A DNA stretch of 35,846 nucleotides from an uncultured Clostridia bacterium (GTDB lineage Bacteria; Bacillota; Clostridia; Oscillospirales; Acutalibacteraceae): positions 1 through 35,846 of the forward strand of contig CAMMAZ010000024.1 in NCBI GenBank assembly GCA_946493765.1, written 5' to 3'. Shown here piece after piece: positions 35,278 through 35,846 of the stretch. The notes under the pieces were generated by a model. That model ran no database searches, was not told the origin of the DNA, and was given only the letters and a program-made list of their open reading frames with translations. The position numbers were made by a program, and so were the translations under genes. Positions within the stretch are counted from its first letter, which is position 1, and each line of letters begins with the position of its first letter.

Positions 35278-35709
35278 TTACATTTTGTTCGTTTCTTCCG
35301 CTTTGTCCTGTTCGGTTCGTTTTTTAAAATAAACAGAAAAGCCGTATAACGCCGCCGTGCAAATTGCAGTGAGCACAACAAACGGCTTGACAAACGGAAC
35401 GGCAATATCCCAGAAAGTATACCACCGTGTGTTCCCGATAGCTAACGTTTGCACAGTGAAAAACACAACCAGTGTGCAGGCGAAAAAAACGGCGGGCCAA
35501 ACAATTTTGATTTCTTTTTTGGCGAGAAAGACAGCATAGATAAGGATAAAAATGCAAATCATTAAATAGCGGATATTGTAAATAATATTCAGTCCGCCTT
35601 CGGCTATGCTGTCCCCGATGATCAGTGCAGTTTCCAATATTGCAAAGAAAACCAGGTTCATGAGCAATGCTGTGATCAGATGCTTTTTAGATGTTTTGAC
35701 TTGTGCCAT
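35278..35709 (-). CDS. Small polytopic membrane protein of unknown function
   Basis: The 143-residue product has four hydrophobic segments (about 11-33, 43-62, 69-91 and 104-127), a basic start MAQVKTSKKH and a charged C-terminal tail (KKRTEQDKAEETNKM). I recognise no family. A GAGGGGG sits about 11 nt before the ATG, and a good promoter lies at 35743-35772. It is convergent with the metallophosphoesterase gene. Confidence 0.7.
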   Translation of the reverse strand: MAQVKTSKKHLITALLMNLVFFAILETALIIGDSIAEGGLNIIYNIRYLMICIFILIYAVFLAKKEIKIVWPAVFFACTLVVFFTVQTLAIGNTRWYTFWDIAVPFVKPFVVLTAICTAALYGFSVYFKKRTEQDKAEETNKM

Positions 35710-35742
35710 AATAAAATACGCCCCCTCTTTTAAGATGGGTTC

Positions 35743-35772
35743 ATTTTACTATGAAAACGCACAATATGTCAA
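35743..35772 (-). promoter_or_regulatory. Promoter of the small membrane protein gene
   Basis: On the minus strand TTGACA (complement of 35767-35772), an 18-nt spacer and TAAAAT (complement of 35743-35748). It stands 34 bp upstream of the ATG at 35709. Confidence 0.75.
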
Positions 35773-35790
35773 TCAATCAGTAGTTGATTT

Positions 35791-35846
35791 TTATTGATTT
35801 TCACGAAAAACGCGTGCACATAAATGTTCCAGATCGGCATAGTGGA
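35791..35846 (-). CDS. Possible 3' end of a gene running in from the right edge
   Basis: On the minus strand one frame stays open from the window edge and ends at TAA (35791-35793), reading HYADLEHLCARVFRENQ at the end. The composition looks protein-like and the stop falls just before the promoter of the next gene, as expected for an operon boundary. At only 17 codons it is a weak call. Confidence 0.3.
   Translation of the reverse strand, partial: HYADLEHLCARVFRENQ

Overview
The window looks like a chromosomal stretch of a Gram-positive Clostridia-type Firmicute, probably from the Ruminococcaceae/Oscillospiraceae neighbourhood. The grounds are strong AGGAGG-type ribosome binding sites, frequent TTG/GTG starts, consensus sigma-A promoters, a secreted protein with a type I dockerin, an ECF vitamin transporter module, a ClpE-type chaperone and the order ruvC-ruvA-ruvB-glmM. 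The species cannot be named from sequence alone.

Layout. 1-3052 (+): a secreted transglutaminase/BspA-type leucine-rich-repeat protein with a C-terminal dockerin, then an alginate-lyase-family protein. 3064-4795 (+): an Lsa-like ABC-F gene behind a consensus promoter and a 240-nt leader with two terminator-like hairpins and a tiny upstream ORF, the hallmarks of drug-induced attenuation. 4878-7609 (+): a sigma factor translationally coupled to a large single-pass membrane protein, probably its anti-sigma partner. 7626-14594 (-): a type I-C CRISPR-Cas locus (cas3-cas5c-cas8c-cas7, with an internal cas11c start inside cas8c) lying between two CRISPR arrays. 14609-21420 (-): an EamA transporter and asnS, then a glycosyltransferase/GtrA/YfhO operon that matches a three-component surface glycosylation system. 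21671-35226 (+): a long co-directional housekeeping block: ruvCAB, glmM, an rRNA methyltransferase, ecfA1-ecfA2-ecfT, truA, a DUF5711-like protein, a CvpA-like protein, pgsA, a ClpE-like ATPase and a metallophosphoesterase. 35278-35846 (-): a small membrane protein and the edge of another gene.

The most unusual region is the CRISPR locus. The interference genes look complete, but cas4, cas1 and cas2 are absent: cas7 is followed after 111 bp by array 1. Array 1 has six near-identical 33-bp repeats plus a trailing half repeat. Array 2, upstream of cas3, has about nine repeats that differ strongly from one another, yet several keep the crRNA hairpin through paired changes in both arms and keep the handle sequence. 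It has no leader and abuts the stop codon of the neighbouring transporter gene. The locus therefore appears frozen for adaptation, while array 2 has drifted under apparent selection on RNA structure, or has been reused.

Other points of regulatory interest are the ABC-F attenuator, a 30-bp inverted repeat upstream of the cas promoter, a hairpin shared by array 1 and the convergent anti-sigma-like gene, and several starts (TTG for the sigma factor, cas3, asnS and ecfA2) that are fixed by ribosome-binding-site spacing.
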